Source of the DNA: Lentisphaerae bacterium WC36
Lineage (GTDB): Bacteria > Verrucomicrobiota > Lentisphaeria > Victivallales > SZUA-371
Reading direction: 5' to 3'
Length of the DNA stretch: 64,000 nt
Assembly: GCA_020683205.1 (NCBI GenBank)
Contig: CP085689.1
Coordinates: 3,156,230-3,220,229, forward strand
Notes under the pieces: generated by a model
Told to the model about the DNA's origin: nothing
Databases searched by the model: none
What the model saw: the letters and a program-made list of their open reading frames with translations, nothing else
In this document: positions 55,496 through 64,000 of the stretch, in pieces
How the letters are laid out: each line of letters opens with the position of its first letter
How positions within the stretch are numbered: position 1 is the first letter of the stretch
Program-made: the position numbers and the translations under genes

Positions 55496-55828
55496 ATGGA
55501 AGTTCAAGCTATAACTAAATATGTAAGAATATCTCCTGAGAAAGCTCGTCACGTTGCGCGCTTAATTCATGGAAAGCCTGTTAATGAAGCGTTGGCTATT
55601 TGTGATTTAAGTCCTCGTAAAGCGGCAAGTTTACTCGGAAAAACTTTGCGTTCAGCAGTAGCTAATGCAGAGAATAATTTTGATTTGGATAAAGATAATC
55701 TTACCGTAAAAAGTGCCGAAGTAGGTCCTGGTCCAACAATGAAGCGTTTTATTGCAAAAGCTCGTGGTTCGGCAGGTAGGATTCGTAAAAGAACCAGTAA
55801 TTTCAGAATTATTCTGACTGAAGAATAA
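55496..55828 (+). CDS. rplV: Ribosomal protein L22
   Basis: A 110-residue protein. AITKYVRISPEKARHVARLIHGKPVNEAL, PRKAASLLGKTLRSAVANAE and the ARGSAGRIRKRTSNFRIILTE hairpin are typical of L22. It is the first ribosomal gene in the operon. rpsJ, rplC, rplD, rplW, rplB and rpsS are absent upstream. Confidence 0.97.
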   Translation: MEVQAITKYVRISPEKARHVARLIHGKPVNEALAICDLSPRKAASLLGKTLRSAVANAENNFDLDKDNLTVKSAEVGPGPTMKRFIAKARGSAGRIRKRTSNFRIILTEE

Positions 55829-55839
55829 GGAGTATTAAA

Positions 55840-56529
55840 GTGGGACAAAAAGTCAATCCAATAGGACTTAGAACTGCAGTCAGAAAGAACTGGGATTCTC
55901 GTTGGTTTGCTAACAAGCAAATGTTTGGTAGCTGGTTGCAAGAAGATTTGAAAGTTAGAAATTATATTAAGAAAACTTTCTATGCTGCTGCAATCGCTAA
56001 AATTCTTATTGAGCGTTTCGCTTCAAGAATTCGTGTAACTGTTTACGCTGCACGTCCAGGTCTTCTGATCGGTAAGAAAGGATCAGAATTAGAGAGTCTA
56101 AAACAGTACCTTTCTAAGATGACTGGTAAGGAAATTATTATAGATGTTATTGAAGTTAAACGTGCTGAAATTAATGCGCAATTAGTTGCTGAGAGCATTG
56201 GTTTGCAATTAGAGCGTCGTATTGGCTTCAGAAGAGCAATGAAAAAAGCAATTCAAACTGCAATGGATATGGGCGTTGATGGTATTAAAATCGCTTGTGC
56301 TGGTCGTTTAGGCGGTGCAGAGCTAGCTCGTACAGAGCAATACAAAGATGGTCGTACACCTTTGCACACATTACGTGCAAAAATTGATTACGGTTTCGCA
56401 GAAGCTAACACTACTGCTGGAATCATCGGTATTAAAGTTTGGATATGTCATAACGATGTAACGGAGGAACAACAATATGCCGTTAATGCCAAAAAGGGTA
56501 AAACACAGAAAGGTTCAGCGCGGAAATAA
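55840..56529 (+). CDS. rpsC: Ribosomal protein S3
   Basis: A 229-residue protein starting with GTG at 55840 ([11 protein letters not shown]). A KH domain ([16 protein letters not shown]) is in the first half, and the C-terminal domain has [26 protein letters not shown]. Its last 53 bases overlap the start of rplP. Confidence 0.97.
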   Translation: MGQKVNPIGLRTAVRKNWDSRWFANKQMFGSWLQEDLKVRNYIKKTFYAAAIAKILIERFASRIRVTVYAARPGLLIGKKGSELESLKQYLSKMTGKEIIIDVIEVKRAEINAQLVAESIGLQLERRIGFRRAMKKAIQTAMDMGVDGIKIACAGRLGGAELARTEQYKDGRTPLHTLRAKIDYGFAEANTTAGIIGIKVWICHNDVTEEQQYAVNAKKGKTQKGSARK

Positions 56530-56884
56530 CTCTGGTCTTGCGACTAAGAATAACAAGCTTGATTTCGGAGACTTCGGTATTCAAGCTATGACTAGAGGTT
56601 TCGTGACTAATAATCAGATAGAAGCAGCTCGTATTGCTATTAACCGTTATTTAAAAAGACGCGGTAAAGTATGGATCCGTATGTTCCCATATAAGCCTGT
56701 AACTAAAAAACCATTAGAAGTTCGTATGGGTAAAGGTAAAGGTAACGTGGAAGCATGGGTAGCACCAGTAAAACCTGGTCGCGTACTTTTTGAAGTGAGT
56801 GGCTGTACTGAGACCGAGGCGAGAGAAGCGTGTGCTCGTGCTGCTAACAAGTTGAGCTTGCGTTGCAAATTTCTTGCTCGCTAA
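56477..56884 (+). CDS. rplP: Ribosomal protein L16
   Basis: A 135-residue protein that begins [16 protein letters not shown], the canonical L16 start. GGAGG lies upstream with good spacing. The gene overlaps rpsC by 53 bases in another frame, which is longer than usual. The later [21 protein letters not shown] is diagnostic. Confidence 0.97.
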   Translation: MPLMPKRVKHRKVQRGNNSGLATKNNKLDFGDFGIQAMTRGFVTNNQIEAARIAINRYLKRRGKVWIRMFPYKPVTKKPLEVRMGKGKGNVEAWVAPVKPGRVLFEVSGCTETEAREACARAANKLSLRCKFLAR

Positions 56885-56910
56885 AACCAAAGTATAAGGT
56901 TTATTAGACG

Positions 56911-57102
56911 ATGAAAATTAAAGAAATCAGAGAAAAAACAGATGCTGAGATGGTGAATCTTCTAGAAGAATTGCGCAAAGAAAAATTGAATTTAAAAATT
57001 CAATCAAGAACTGGGCAGTTAGAAAATTCAACTAGACTTAGAACGGTGCGTAGAGATATTGCAAAGGTTCTTACTGAAATGCAAGCTCGTAGTGCAAAGT
57101 AG
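56911..57102 (+). CDS. rpmC: Ribosomal protein L29
   Basis: 63 residues of two helices, MKIKEIREKTDAEMVNLLEEL and ENSTRLRTVRRDIAKVLTEM. The size and position between L16 and S17 are standard. It ends in TAG. Confidence 0.95.
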   Translation: MKIKEIREKTDAEMVNLLEELRKEKLNLKIQSRTGQLENSTRLRTVRRDIAKVLTEMQARSAK

Positions 57103-57168
57103 ATTGCTTTAACAAAGCTAGAGCGTAAAGCATTTTTTGTTTTAAACTGATATAAAGTGGGATCAAAA

Positions 57169-57444
57169 ATGAGCACTAAAGTTCAGAATGAAAAAAGAGG
57201 TAATCGTAAGAAAAGAACAGGATACGTTGTATCAGATGTTCAAAACAAAACGATTACTGTTGAAGTAACAAGACGTACAGCGCACAAACTTTATAAGAAA
57301 GTTGTGAAAGTTAAAAAACGTTTTGCTGTACATGATGAGAATAATGAGGCTAGAGTTGGCGATTTTGTAAGAATTGTTGAAACTAGACCGTTGAGCAAGA
57401 ACAAAAGATGGCGATTGATGGATATCATCAGTCGTGGTGAGTAA
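57169..57444 (+). CDS. rpsQ: Ribosomal protein S17
   Basis: 91 residues. I chose the ATG at 57169; a GTG twelve bases earlier has no good site. OB-fold segments VVSDVQNKTITVEVTR and RVGDFVRIVETRPLSKNKRW are typical. Confidence 0.95.
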   Translation: MSTKVQNEKRGNRKKRTGYVVSDVQNKTITVEVTRRTAHKLYKKVVKVKKRFAVHDENNEARVGDFVRIVETRPLSKNKRWRLMDIISRGE

Positions 57445-57463
57445 GCATTAAGGAGTTTGAATT

Positions 57464-57829
57464 ATGATTCAGATGCAAACAAGTTTAGAAGTTGCTGATA
57501 ATTCCGGTGCTAAGCGTATTGTTGCGATCACAGTTCTTGGTCAACGCAAAAAATATGCTCAAGTTGGAGATATTGTAACAGCAGCTGTAAAAGAGGTTAT
57601 CCCTGGTGGTAACGTTAAAAAGAAAGATGTTGTTAAAGCTGTAATCGTTAGAACAGCAGCTCCAATTCGCCGAGCAGATGGTTCAATTTTACGTTTCGAT
57701 AGAAATGCAGCGGTTATTATTGATGCAAATAAAAACCCTGTTGGAACACGTATTTTCGGACCTGTGGCTCGTGAGCTACGTGAGAAAGATTTCATGAAAA
57801 TTATTTCTCTCGCGCCGGAGGTGTTATAA
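57464..57829 (+). CDS. rplN: Ribosomal protein L14
   Basis: 121 residues. [39 protein letters not shown] and [15 protein letters not shown] are diagnostic. Its stop codon overlaps the rplX start by one base. Confidence 0.98.
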   Translation: MIQMQTSLEVADNSGAKRIVAITVLGQRKKYAQVGDIVTAAVKEVIPGGNVKKKDVVKAVIVRTAAPIRRADGSILRFDRNAAVIIDANKNPVGTRIFGPVARELREKDFMKIISLAPEVL

Positions 57830-58098
57830 TGGTTAAAACATATCATGTAAAAAGTGGAGATAAGGTTGTTGTCAACGCTGGTGAATTTAAAAAAGCTACT
57901 GCTACAGTTGCTTCTATTATCAAAAAAACAGACCGTGTGGTTTTAGATTTTGATATGGATTCATTAACTGATGTTCAAAAGAACAAGGTTGACAATCGCA
58001 CAAGAACGGTGAAAAAGTCTCAGGCAAACCCAGAGGGTGGTTTAATTCCACGTGGAGTTTCCGTTCATGTTTCCAATGTCAACAAGCTGCAAAGCTAA
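57829..58098 (+). CDS. rplX: Ribosomal protein L24
   Basis: 89 residues with the KOW-type start (HVKSGDKVVVNAGEFKKATATV). It is slightly shorter than the usual 100 or more. The start ATG overlaps the rplN stop (TAATG), a translational coupling arrangement. Confidence 0.93.
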   Translation: MVKTYHVKSGDKVVVNAGEFKKATATVASIIKKTDRVVLDFDMDSLTDVQKNKVDNRTRTVKKSQANPEGGLIPRGVSVHVSNVNKLQS

Positions 58099-58120
58099 GT
58101 GAAAATCACGGAGTGTGAAA

Positions 58121-58657
58121 ATGCCTGACATGCATAAAAAATATAATGAAGAGATAGTTCCAGCTTTAATGAAAAGCCAGGGATATAAAAATGTTATGCA
58201 AGTGCCTAAATTGCAGAAGATCGTGATCAGTACTGGTATCGGTTATGGTCGTGAGCGTGATGCATTTACAGAGGCTAAGCAACATTTAGCGATGATTACT
58301 GGTCAACAACCAGTTATCACTAAAGCTAAGAAAAACGTGGCGAACTTTAAATTACGTATAGGAATGCCAAGTGGAGTAATGGTTACATTACGCGGAAAAA
58401 GAATGTATGAATTCTTAGATCGTTATATTCATAACGCTCTACCTCGTGTACGTGACTTCCGTGGTATCTCTAAGACAGGTTTCGACCATGCTGGTAACTA
58501 TAATGTTGGTTGTGATGACATTAGTGTCTTCACAGAAGTAGACCCAGATAAAATGAAGTACCCATTGGGTATCAATATTGCATTTGTTACGACAGCAGCA
58601 ACTTGCGCAGAAGCGAAAGATTTGTTGAAAGAGTTTGAAATGCCATTTGCTGAATAA
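58121..58657 (+). CDS. rplE: Ribosomal protein L5
   Basis: 178 residues, with the start at the ATG 58121 (MPDMHKKYNEEIVP). GGAG lies upstream, and the GTG at 58115 is rejected. ITGQQPVITKAKKNVANFKLR, GVMVTLRGKRMYEFLDR and ISKTGFDHAGNYNVG are diagnostic. Confidence 0.97.
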   Translation: MPDMHKKYNEEIVPALMKSQGYKNVMQVPKLQKIVISTGIGYGRERDAFTEAKQHLAMITGQQPVITKAKKNVANFKLRIGMPSGVMVTLRGKRMYEFLDRYIHNALPRVRDFRGISKTGFDHAGNYNVGCDDISVFTEVDPDKMKYPLGINIAFVTTAATCAEAKDLLKEFEMPFAE

Positions 58658-58671
58658 AGGAGTAATATACC

Positions 58672-58857
58672 ATGGCTAAGAAAAGTATGATTGCTAAACA
58701 GCAAAAAGGCGGAAAATTTGCTGTACGTAACTATAACCGTTGTGCAGTATGTGGTCGCCCACGTGCTTATATTCGTAAATTTAAATTATGTCGTATTTGC
58801 TTCAGAGAATTAGCTTCAACAGGCAAAATTCCTGGCGTAATTAAGGCAAGCTGGTAA
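58672..58857 (+). CDS. rpsN: Ribosomal protein S14, zinc-type
   Basis: 61 residues, the short zinc-binding (C+) form. [20 protein letters not shown] carries two CxxC pairs. [24 protein letters not shown] is the N-terminus. It sits between L5 and S8, the normal place. Confidence 0.96.
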   Translation: MAKKSMIAKQQKGGKFAVRNYNRCAVCGRPRAYIRKFKLCRICFRELASTGKIPGVIKASW

Positions 58858-58876
58858 GTTAAGGAGAAGAAGTACT

Positions 58877-59269
58877 ATGAGTATGCAAGATCCTATTGCT
58901 GACATGCTAACTCGTATCCGTAATGCGGGTAAAGCAAAGTTGGAAACAGTAGTGATGCCTTCTTCTAAAATGAAGGCTGCTATTGCGGATGTATTAAAAA
59001 GTGAAGGCTATATCGCTGATTATAGCGTCGCAGGTGATGTAAAAAAAGATTTAACAGTTACTTTGAAATATTACAAAAATGAATCTGTTATCGAAGGCAT
59101 CACTAGAGTGAGTAAAAGTTCTTGCCGTATTTACTGTGGCAGTGAGGACATCCCTAAGGTTCGTAATGGCCTTGGAACTGTTATTCTATCAACTCCTAAA
59201 GGTGTTGTTAGTTGTCGCACAGCTAAAGCTGAGCAAGTTGGTGGAGAAGTCCTTTGCTACGTGTGGTAA
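58877..59269 (+). CDS. rpsH: Ribosomal protein S8
   Basis: 130 residues. [19 protein letters not shown] opens and [20 protein letters not shown] lies in the middle, matching the family. At the end are [20 protein letters not shown] and GGEVLCYVW. Confidence 0.97.
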   Translation: MSMQDPIADMLTRIRNAGKAKLETVVMPSSKMKAAIADVLKSEGYIADYSVAGDVKKDLTVTLKYYKNESVIEGITRVSKSSCRIYCGSEDIPKVRNGLGTVILSTPKGVVSCRTAKAEQVGGEVLCYVW

Positions 59270-59293
59270 GGTGAACAATAAGGATTTACATAT

Positions 59294-59830
59294 ATGTCAC
59301 GTGTAGGAAATAAGCCGGTAGAGATTCCGGCAAGTGTAAAAGTAAACATTGCTGACAATGTTGTTACAGTTGAAGGTAAAGATAAACTTTCAATGCAACT
59401 TCCTCCAAAAGTGAATGTCGCTATTGAAGACAATAAAGTTGTTGTAACAAGAGCAGATGAAACTCGTCAATCTAATGCGATGCAGGGATTAGCGAGAAGT
59501 TTAATCAATAACATGGTTGTTGGTGTAACTGAAGGTTTCTCTAAAAGTTTACAAATTATTGGAGTTGGTTATCGCGCACAAGTTTCAGGTCAAAAATTAA
59601 CGTTAAACATTGGTTATTCTCATCCGATCGTTTTCGATATTCCAAAAGGAATTACGATTGCAACAGGTGAAGGAAGCACGTTAAAGATCGATGGTGCTGA
59701 TAAACAGCTAGTAGGTGAAGTTGCTGCTACGATTCGTCGTTATAGAAAACCTGAGCCATACAAAGGTAAAGGGATCCGTTATGTTGGCGAACATATTAGC
59801 ATGAAAGAAGGTAAATCTGTCGGTAAATAA
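59294..59830 (+). CDS. rplF: Ribosomal protein L6
   Basis: 178 residues. MSRVGNKPVEIPASVKV, VGVTEGFSKSLQIIGVGYRA and the YKGKGIRYVGEHISMKEGK ending are typical. It overlaps nothing and begins 24 bases after rpsH. Confidence 0.97.
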   Translation: MSRVGNKPVEIPASVKVNIADNVVTVEGKDKLSMQLPPKVNVAIEDNKVVVTRADETRQSNAMQGLARSLINNMVVGVTEGFSKSLQIIGVGYRAQVSGQKLTLNIGYSHPIVFDIPKGITIATGEGSTLKIDGADKQLVGEVAATIRRYRKPEPYKGKGIRYVGEHISMKEGKSVGK

Positions 59831-59842
59831 TGGAGATAAACG

Positions 59843-60208
59843 ATGTCTCAATATAAAACAAGACAACAAAAACGTATGCGTCGCCATATGCGTATCCGCA
59901 AGAAAATTCAGGGTACTGCAGAACGTCCTAGATTATGTGTTAGCATTACTGCAAGCAATATCTATGTACAGGTTATCGACGATGATAAGGGACAAACAAT
60001 TTGTTCAACATCAACTCTTGACAGTGCATTCAAAGCTACTGAGTCAAAAGCTAATACTGCAGGAGCTGCAGTTTTAGGTAAGATGATTGCTGAGAAAGCT
60101 CTTGCTAATGATGTTACAAACTGTGTGTTCGACCGTTCAGGATTCAAATTCCATGGTCGTGTGAAAGCTATTGCTGATGCTGCACGCGAAAATGGACTTA
60201 AGATTTAG
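59843..60208 (+). CDS. rplR: Ribosomal protein L18
   Basis: 121 residues. [37 protein letters not shown] and [20 protein letters not shown] match the 5S-binding L18 protein. It starts 12 bases after rplF. Confidence 0.97.
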   Translation: MSQYKTRQQKRMRRHMRIRKKIQGTAERPRLCVSITASNIYVQVIDDDKGQTICSTSTLDSAFKATESKANTAGAAVLGKMIAEKALANDVTNCVFDRSGFKFHGRVKAIADAARENGLKI

Positions 60209-60219
60209 GAGTTTCTATA

Positions 60220-60720
60220 ATGGCTAGAGCAGATGAAAACAACAATGCAATCGTAAAAGAGTTTGAAGAAAACGTAATTGCGATTAATCGTTGTTCAAAA
60301 GTGGTCAAAGGTGGTAGAAATTTCAGTTTTGGCGCGTTAGTAGTAATCGGTAACCGTGACGGTAAAGTTGGTTATGGTTATGGAAAAGCTAATGAAGTAA
60401 GCGATGCTATTCGTAAGGGTAGTGAAGCTGCAAAGCGTAATATTATTGAAGTTCCTATCAATGGTACGACTCTTCCGCATGAAATTGAGTCAAAATATAA
60501 AGGCGCTAAAGTATTAGTACGTCCAGCTAGTGGCGGTACTGGTCTTATCGCTGGTGGTGCGATGCGTGCGGTTCTAGAATTAGCTGGTATTCATGATGTA
60601 TTAGCTAAGTCTTTAGGAGCTAACAATCCAGTAAACGTTGTTAAAGCTACTTTTAAAGCTATTGAAGGTCTTTCTAGTAAGGCTGATGTAGTTGCTAAAC
60701 GTGGTGTTGACAGCCTATAA
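60220..60720 (+). CDS. rpsE: Ribosomal protein S5
   Basis: 166 residues. [40 protein letters not shown] and [20 protein letters not shown] are diagnostic. rplO follows directly, and no rpmD (L30) gene lies between them. Confidence 0.97.
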   Translation: MARADENNNAIVKEFEENVIAINRCSKVVKGGRNFSFGALVVIGNRDGKVGYGYGKANEVSDAIRKGSEAAKRNIIEVPINGTTLPHEIESKYKGAKVLVRPASGGTGLIAGGAMRAVLELAGIHDVLAKSLGANNPVNVVKATFKAIEGLSSKADVVAKRGVDSL

Positions 60721-60738
60721 ATTGAGGGTTAGTTGAAA

Positions 60739-61182
60739 ATGAAATTACATGAGTTAAAACCAACAGACGGTTCAAAAAAGAGACGTATTCGCGTTGGTCG
60801 TGGCGATGGTTCTGGCAAAGGCGGAACTTGTGGTCGCGGTGAAAAAGGTCAAATGTCACGTAGTGGTGCATCTCACCGTCCTTATTTTGAGGGTGGACAG
60901 ATCACTTTCTTCAGACGTTTACCTAAGCGTGGATTCAAAAGCATGAACCATGTTGAGTATAATTTAGTTAATGTTAATACATTAGAGGCTGCTTTTGAGG
61001 CTAATGATGTTGTTGACTTAACAGTTTTAAGAGAAAAGCATCTTATCAGAGATAACAAGCTTAGCTTGAAGATTTTGGGTAATGGTGAAATCTCTAAAGC
61101 TTTAACAGTACGTGCAGCAAAGTTTTCAGCGACAGCGAAAGCTAAGATTGAAGCAGCTGGTGGTACTTGCGAAGTTGTTTAA
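60739..61182 (+). CDS. rplO: Ribosomal protein L15
   Basis: 147 residues, with start ATG at 60739 and GAGGG upstream; a TTG six bases earlier is rejected. KLHELKPTDGSKKRRIRVGR, GKGGTCGRGEKGQMSRSG and GGQITFFRRLPKRGFKSM are typical. Confidence 0.96.
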   Translation: MKLHELKPTDGSKKRRIRVGRGDGSGKGGTCGRGEKGQMSRSGASHRPYFEGGQITFFRRLPKRGFKSMNHVEYNLVNVNTLEAAFEANDVVDLTVLREKHLIRDNKLSLKILGNGEISKALTVRAAKFSATAKAKIEAAGGTCEVV

Positions 61183-61192
61183 TTAATATAAT

Positions 61193-61220
61193 AATCCTGA
61201 CTTGTTTTCAAGTCAGGATT
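61193..61220 (+). terminator. Hairpin between rplO and secY
   Basis: A perfect 12-bp stem (AATCCTGACTTG with CAAGTCAGGATT) and a TTTT loop. Only GTTTCG follows, so the T-run is weak. It may be an attenuator or an RNA processing site rather than a full terminator. Confidence 0.65.
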
Positions 61221-61245
61221 GTTTCGAATAAAGGACGAGATACTA

Positions 61246-62589
61246 ATGTTTTCTGCATTTATAAATTGTTTTAAAGTAAAAGATTTACGTGACCGGATAC
61301 TATTTACAGTTGGAATTATTCTTTTGTGCCGTTTAGCGGCTAATATTCCGTGCCCAGGTGTTGATACAGCAGCGTTAAAGGCGTATATTAGTAGTTTTCA
61401 AGATCAAGCATTATTTGGTGTTGTTGATATTTTTAGTGGTGGTGCGATTAGTAATTTTGCAATTGCTGCGTTAGGTGTTATGCCATACATTTCTGCATCA
61501 ATTATTATGCAGTTGATGATGCCTGTAATCCCAACATTAGAAAAGCTTCAGCGTGAAGGGGAATCTGGCAGACAAAAAATTAATCAGTATACTCGTTATT
61601 TGACTATTGTTATTTGTATGTTCCAAGGAATTGCGATAGTAGGAATTATGATGAATCCACGGTTAGCAAATTTACCTACACCAAAAGAGTCATTAGTTTT
61701 ATTTGATGATAAAATGATGTTTATGATTCCTGCCTTGATTATTTTGACCTGTGGAACAATGATTTTTATGTGGCTTGGTGAACAAGTTACTGAGCGTGGT
61801 ATTGGACAAGGAGTATCAATTATTATTGCAATTGGTATTTTATCACGTTTGCCACAAGCTGTTGGTAAGGTTGTATCCTCTGTACAAGATGGTACTTTAG
61901 ATGGGGTGAAGGTTATTATTCTATTGATTATTTTCTTTTCTGTTACAGCTGCGACAATTATGTTTACGCAGGGTGTGAGAAAAGTTCCAATACAGATGAT
62001 TCGTAAGAGCATTGGTGGATTTGCTCAACCAGACACCACTTATATGCCATTAAAAGTAGGTTTTGCTGGTGTTATGCCAATTATCTTTGCAAGTACACTG
62101 ATGACAATTCCAGGATTGATTATTGGCCGCTTTCAAGGTAATAAGTTTGTACAATTTATTTCTCCATATTTTTCACAAACTCATCCAGTTTATACAATCA
62201 CTTTTGCTGTTTTAATTATTTTATTTTCATATTTTTGGGTTGCAAACCAGTTTAACCCAATGCAAATTGCGGATAATTTAAAGAAAGATGGCGCATATAT
62301 TCCTGGAATTAGACCTGGTCAACCAACGGCACAATTTCTAGACGGTACAATGAATAGAGTGACATTTGCTGGAACAATGATGTTGACGTTCTTGGCTGTG
62401 TTCCCAAGTATTTTGAGTCAAATGATGGGAATTGATTATTTAGTCGCATCTTTCTTTGGTGGTACAAGCTTGTTGATCATGGCAGGGGTTGTACTTGATA
62501 CGCTAAGCCAAATGGAATCTCATTTGACAATGCGTAATTATGAAGGTTTTTTAAAGAGTGGTAAGTTACGCTCTCGAAGCGGAGTTTAA
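61246..62589 (+). CDS. secY: Protein translocase subunit SecY
   Basis: Channel subunit of the Sec translocase. The Met at 61246 (MFSAFINCFKVKDLRDRIL) with AAGGACGAG upstream is the start, not the one at 61219. About ten membrane segments are visible. ISASIIMQLM, GVMPIIFASTLM and PFMQIADNLKK-like NPMQIADNLKKDGAYIPGIRPG are hallmarks. At 447 residues it is complete. It ends the ribosomal run; no adk, map or infA follows. Confidence 0.98.
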   Translation: MFSAFINCFKVKDLRDRILFTVGIILLCRLAANIPCPGVDTAALKAYISSFQDQALFGVVDIFSGGAISNFAIAALGVMPYISASIIMQLMMPVIPTLEKLQREGESGRQKINQYTRYLTIVICMFQGIAIVGIMMNPRLANLPTPKESLVLFDDKMMFMIPALIILTCGTMIFMWLGEQVTERGIGQGVSIIIAIGILSRLPQAVGKVVSSVQDGTLDGVKVIILLIIFFSVTAATIMFTQGVRKVPIQMIRKSIGGFAQPDTTYMPLKVGFAGVMPIIFASTLMTIPGLIIGRFQGNKFVQFISPYFSQTHPVYTITFAVLIILFSYFWVANQFNPMQIADNLKKDGAYIPGIRPGQPTAQFLDGTMNRVTFAGTMMLTFLAVFPSILSQMMGIDYLVASFFGGTSLLIMAGVVLDTLSQMESHLTMRNYEGFLKSGKLRSRSGV

Positions 62590-62626
62590 ATTAATTTTTT
62601 AAAATTTCGTAAATATAGATTGTTTT

Positions 62627-62661
62627 ATTATGGATACTGTTTTTATGGCGGTATCCATAAT
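62627..62661 (+). terminator. Hairpin between secY and cmk
   Basis: A perfect 11-bp stem (ATTATGGATAC, 62627-62637, with GTATCCATAAT, 62651-62661). A short TATTTTAGG follows and it overlaps the region before the cmk ribosome site. It may be an attenuator. Confidence 0.55.
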
Positions 62662-62683
62662 TATTTTAGGAGAATATTTGTTA

Positions 62684-63361
62684 ATGAACGAAAAAGTTAG
62701 TGTGATTGCTATTGATGGACCTGCTGCGTCGGGGAAAAGTACTGTTGCTAATTTGGTAGCCAAAGAATTGCAAATCCCATATATTAATACTGGGAACATG
62801 TATCGAGCTGTAACATGGTATTTTTTGCAAAATGATGTAAAAATGAATGGGCTAACAAACTTAGTTGTAGAGTCATTACTAAGTGACTTTGAACTATGCT
62901 ACCAAAAAAATGATCATGGAACTTTTGTTTTATCTGTAAATGGTAGAATATTAGATTTTGAAATACGTTCTCCAGAAGTTGCAGAGCATGTTGCAATAGT
63001 TGCAACGAATGCTCTAGTTCGTAAAAAAATGACTGAATTACAGCGTTATTTAGGCGGTCAGCAACTAGTTGTTATGGAAGGGCGCGATATTGGTTCAGTT
63101 GTATTTCCAAATGCTAAATATAAATTTTTTATTACAGCATCTCCTTTAGTACGAGCTCAAAGACGTTTAAATCAGAATGGCGAGACATTTTCTAATGCAA
63201 CATTGGAGTCTGTAGCGGCTGATATTGCAACTCGTGATAAAATTGACTCGGAGCGTGAAATTGCTCCTTTAAAACAAACAGAAGATGCTGTTTTAATTGA
63301 TACTAGTGATTTATCCATAGATAAAGTCGTTGAGAAAATAACTAGCTGTATTAGCATGTAG
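62684..63361 (+). CDS. cmk: Cytidylate kinase
   Basis: Transfers phosphate from ATP to CMP/dCMP. 225 residues with VIAIDGPAASGKST as P-loop, YINTGNMYRAVTWY and VVMEGRDIGSVVFPNAKYKFF as CMP site, and RAQRRLNQNGETFS as LID. I use the ATG at 62684; an upstream Met at 62630 would put the hairpin inside the gene. A lone cmk at the end of a ribosomal operon is uncommon. Confidence 0.96.
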   Translation: MNEKVSVIAIDGPAASGKSTVANLVAKELQIPYINTGNMYRAVTWYFLQNDVKMNGLTNLVVESLLSDFELCYQKNDHGTFVLSVNGRILDFEIRSPEVAEHVAIVATNALVRKKMTELQRYLGGQQLVVMEGRDIGSVVFPNAKYKFFITASPLVRAQRRLNQNGETFSNATLESVAADIATRDKIDSEREIAPLKQTEDAVLIDTSDLSIDKVVEKITSCISM

Positions 63362-63456
63362 CATTTGTTATATATTAATAAATAAATTTTTATCAAAAAA
63401 AATAATTTTTTTACGTTATATTGAATTAAAATAATTTTTTTAACATATTAGCGCTA

Positions 63457-63995
63457 ATGTCGTTCTCCTATTGTGCAATTTGTTTTTCTAGTAATAATAC
63501 TCAACCCAATATTATTTTAATCATGGCAGATGATTTAGGTTACGACCATATTGGTGCTCTTGGGTCAATAAAAATTAAAACTCCTAATATCGATTCTCTC
63601 GCTAATGATGGAGTAAAATTTAAGTCATATTATTCTAACGGTCCAGTCTGTAGCCCCTCTCGTGCCGCGTTAATGACTGGGTTATTGGAGTAGACAAATT
63701 TGTCTCTGCTACAAATCACCGTTGTCATGGCTTGAATCCCAACAAATTTACTGCTTTCCCACAGCTTTCAAAAGAGGTTGGTTATGTATGGGAAATGGCA
63801 TCTTGGGTATCAAACTTTTTTTATCCCACAAATTTTGGATTTGAAGATTTTAAAGGCTTTGTTTCTGGAAATGTTGATTATTTTTCTCACACTGATCAAG
63901 CAGGGTATGCAGATTGGTGGCATAAAAAAGAACTAGTCAATGATGATGGTTATTCCACAGATCTTATGGAGTTAAATTTATTAGACAATATGTAA
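63457..63995 (+). pseudogene. Broken formylglycine-type sulfatase
   Basis: The start is normal: a short signal region, then NIILIMADDLGYDHIGALG and the formylglycine motif CSPSRAALMTG. After MTGLL the frame breaks with TAG at 63691-63693. In the shifted frame GGAGTAGAC reads Gly-Val-Asp, and DKFVSATNHRCHGLNPNKF then continues, as in sulfatases, to TAA at 63993-63995. A small deletion thus removed the end of the motif region (normally PQR-type) and shifted the frame. The rest of the enzyme, about 350 residues, would be missing or beyond this stop. It is a pseudogene unless sequencing error explains it. Confidence 0.85.
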
Positions 63996-64000
63996 AATCT

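Noticed and set aside
1-64000. tRNA, rRNA, CRISPR arrays, prophage or integrase genes
   Set aside because: No cloverleaf with a TTCGA loop, no rRNA segment, no regularly spaced repeats and no phage or integrase gene were found by reading.

Overview
The window is AT-rich chromosomal DNA, roughly one third G+C by eye, from a Gram-negative-type bacterium. The best guess is a member of the Lentisphaerota or a close relative in the Planctomycetota-Verrucomicrobiota-Chlamydiota group. The clues are a pseudopilin starting [19 protein letters not shown] with no Gly before the cleavage site, a formylglycine-type sulfatase, a GH20 hexosaminidase, FliW with rod genes, sigma-54 and a lineage-specific ribosomal operon. 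This placement is inference; no rRNA or tRNA gene was seen.

Layout. 1-12.2 kb is housekeeping: the C-terminal part of glmS, cysS, nrdR followed by a second ATP-cone protein, tsaB, tatD, an avtA-like aminotransferase, truA, rpoN, and a ylbF-type gene cut short by a stop codon. 12.3-17.5 kb (minus strand) holds three exported proteins: a PhoA-type phosphatase, a DUF4139-like protein and a PhoD-like phosphatase. 17.7-19.7 kb carries fliE, flgC, flgB and fliW; flgB and fliW each have a clear sigma-54 -24/-12 promoter, which fits the rpoN gene in the window. 19.8-24.4 kb holds small metabolic and hypothetical genes, then a decayed reading frame up to 25.1 kb. 25.1-30.8 kb has accD, an SRP RNA gene, rph and the dnaX-ybaB-recR cluster. 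31.3-33.6 kb is an unusual accessory patch: a complete but atypical protein kinase followed by two tandem paralogous membrane proteins. 33.6-38.9 kb is a sulfate assimilation set (cysH, cysD, cysN, siroheme sulfite reductase, Rrf2 regulator) that appears to run through APS. It is preceded by a promoter bracketed by 22-bp direct repeats.

39-46.9 kb has the hexosaminidase, the pseudopilin and a minus-strand operon of a LysM lipoprotein, an LplT-like transporter, an Aas-like acyltransferase/ligase and larB. 47-53.1 kb contains a lipase-like hydrolase, a 781-residue protein with an apparent cholera/pertussis-type ADP-ribosyltransferase domain, an unknown 251-residue protein, an RsbU-type phosphatase and a DnaQ-like exonuclease. 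53.4 kb onward has galE, a coiled-coil protein and a ribosomal operon that begins at rplV and runs to secY and cmk. A broken sulfatase gene ends the window.

The most interesting signals are the ADP-ribosyltransferase-like protein, the effector-like kinase with its paralogous membrane partners, a family of degenerate MITE-like repeats (five copies), the palindromic direct repeats around the cysH promoter, a ylbF stop codon just before a Cys/His-rich tail, and a possible sigma-54-driven small RNA next to glmS. Several broken genes with CAA/CAG-to-stop-like changes suggest ongoing gene decay, possibly in a host-associated organism; that lifestyle is inference only.
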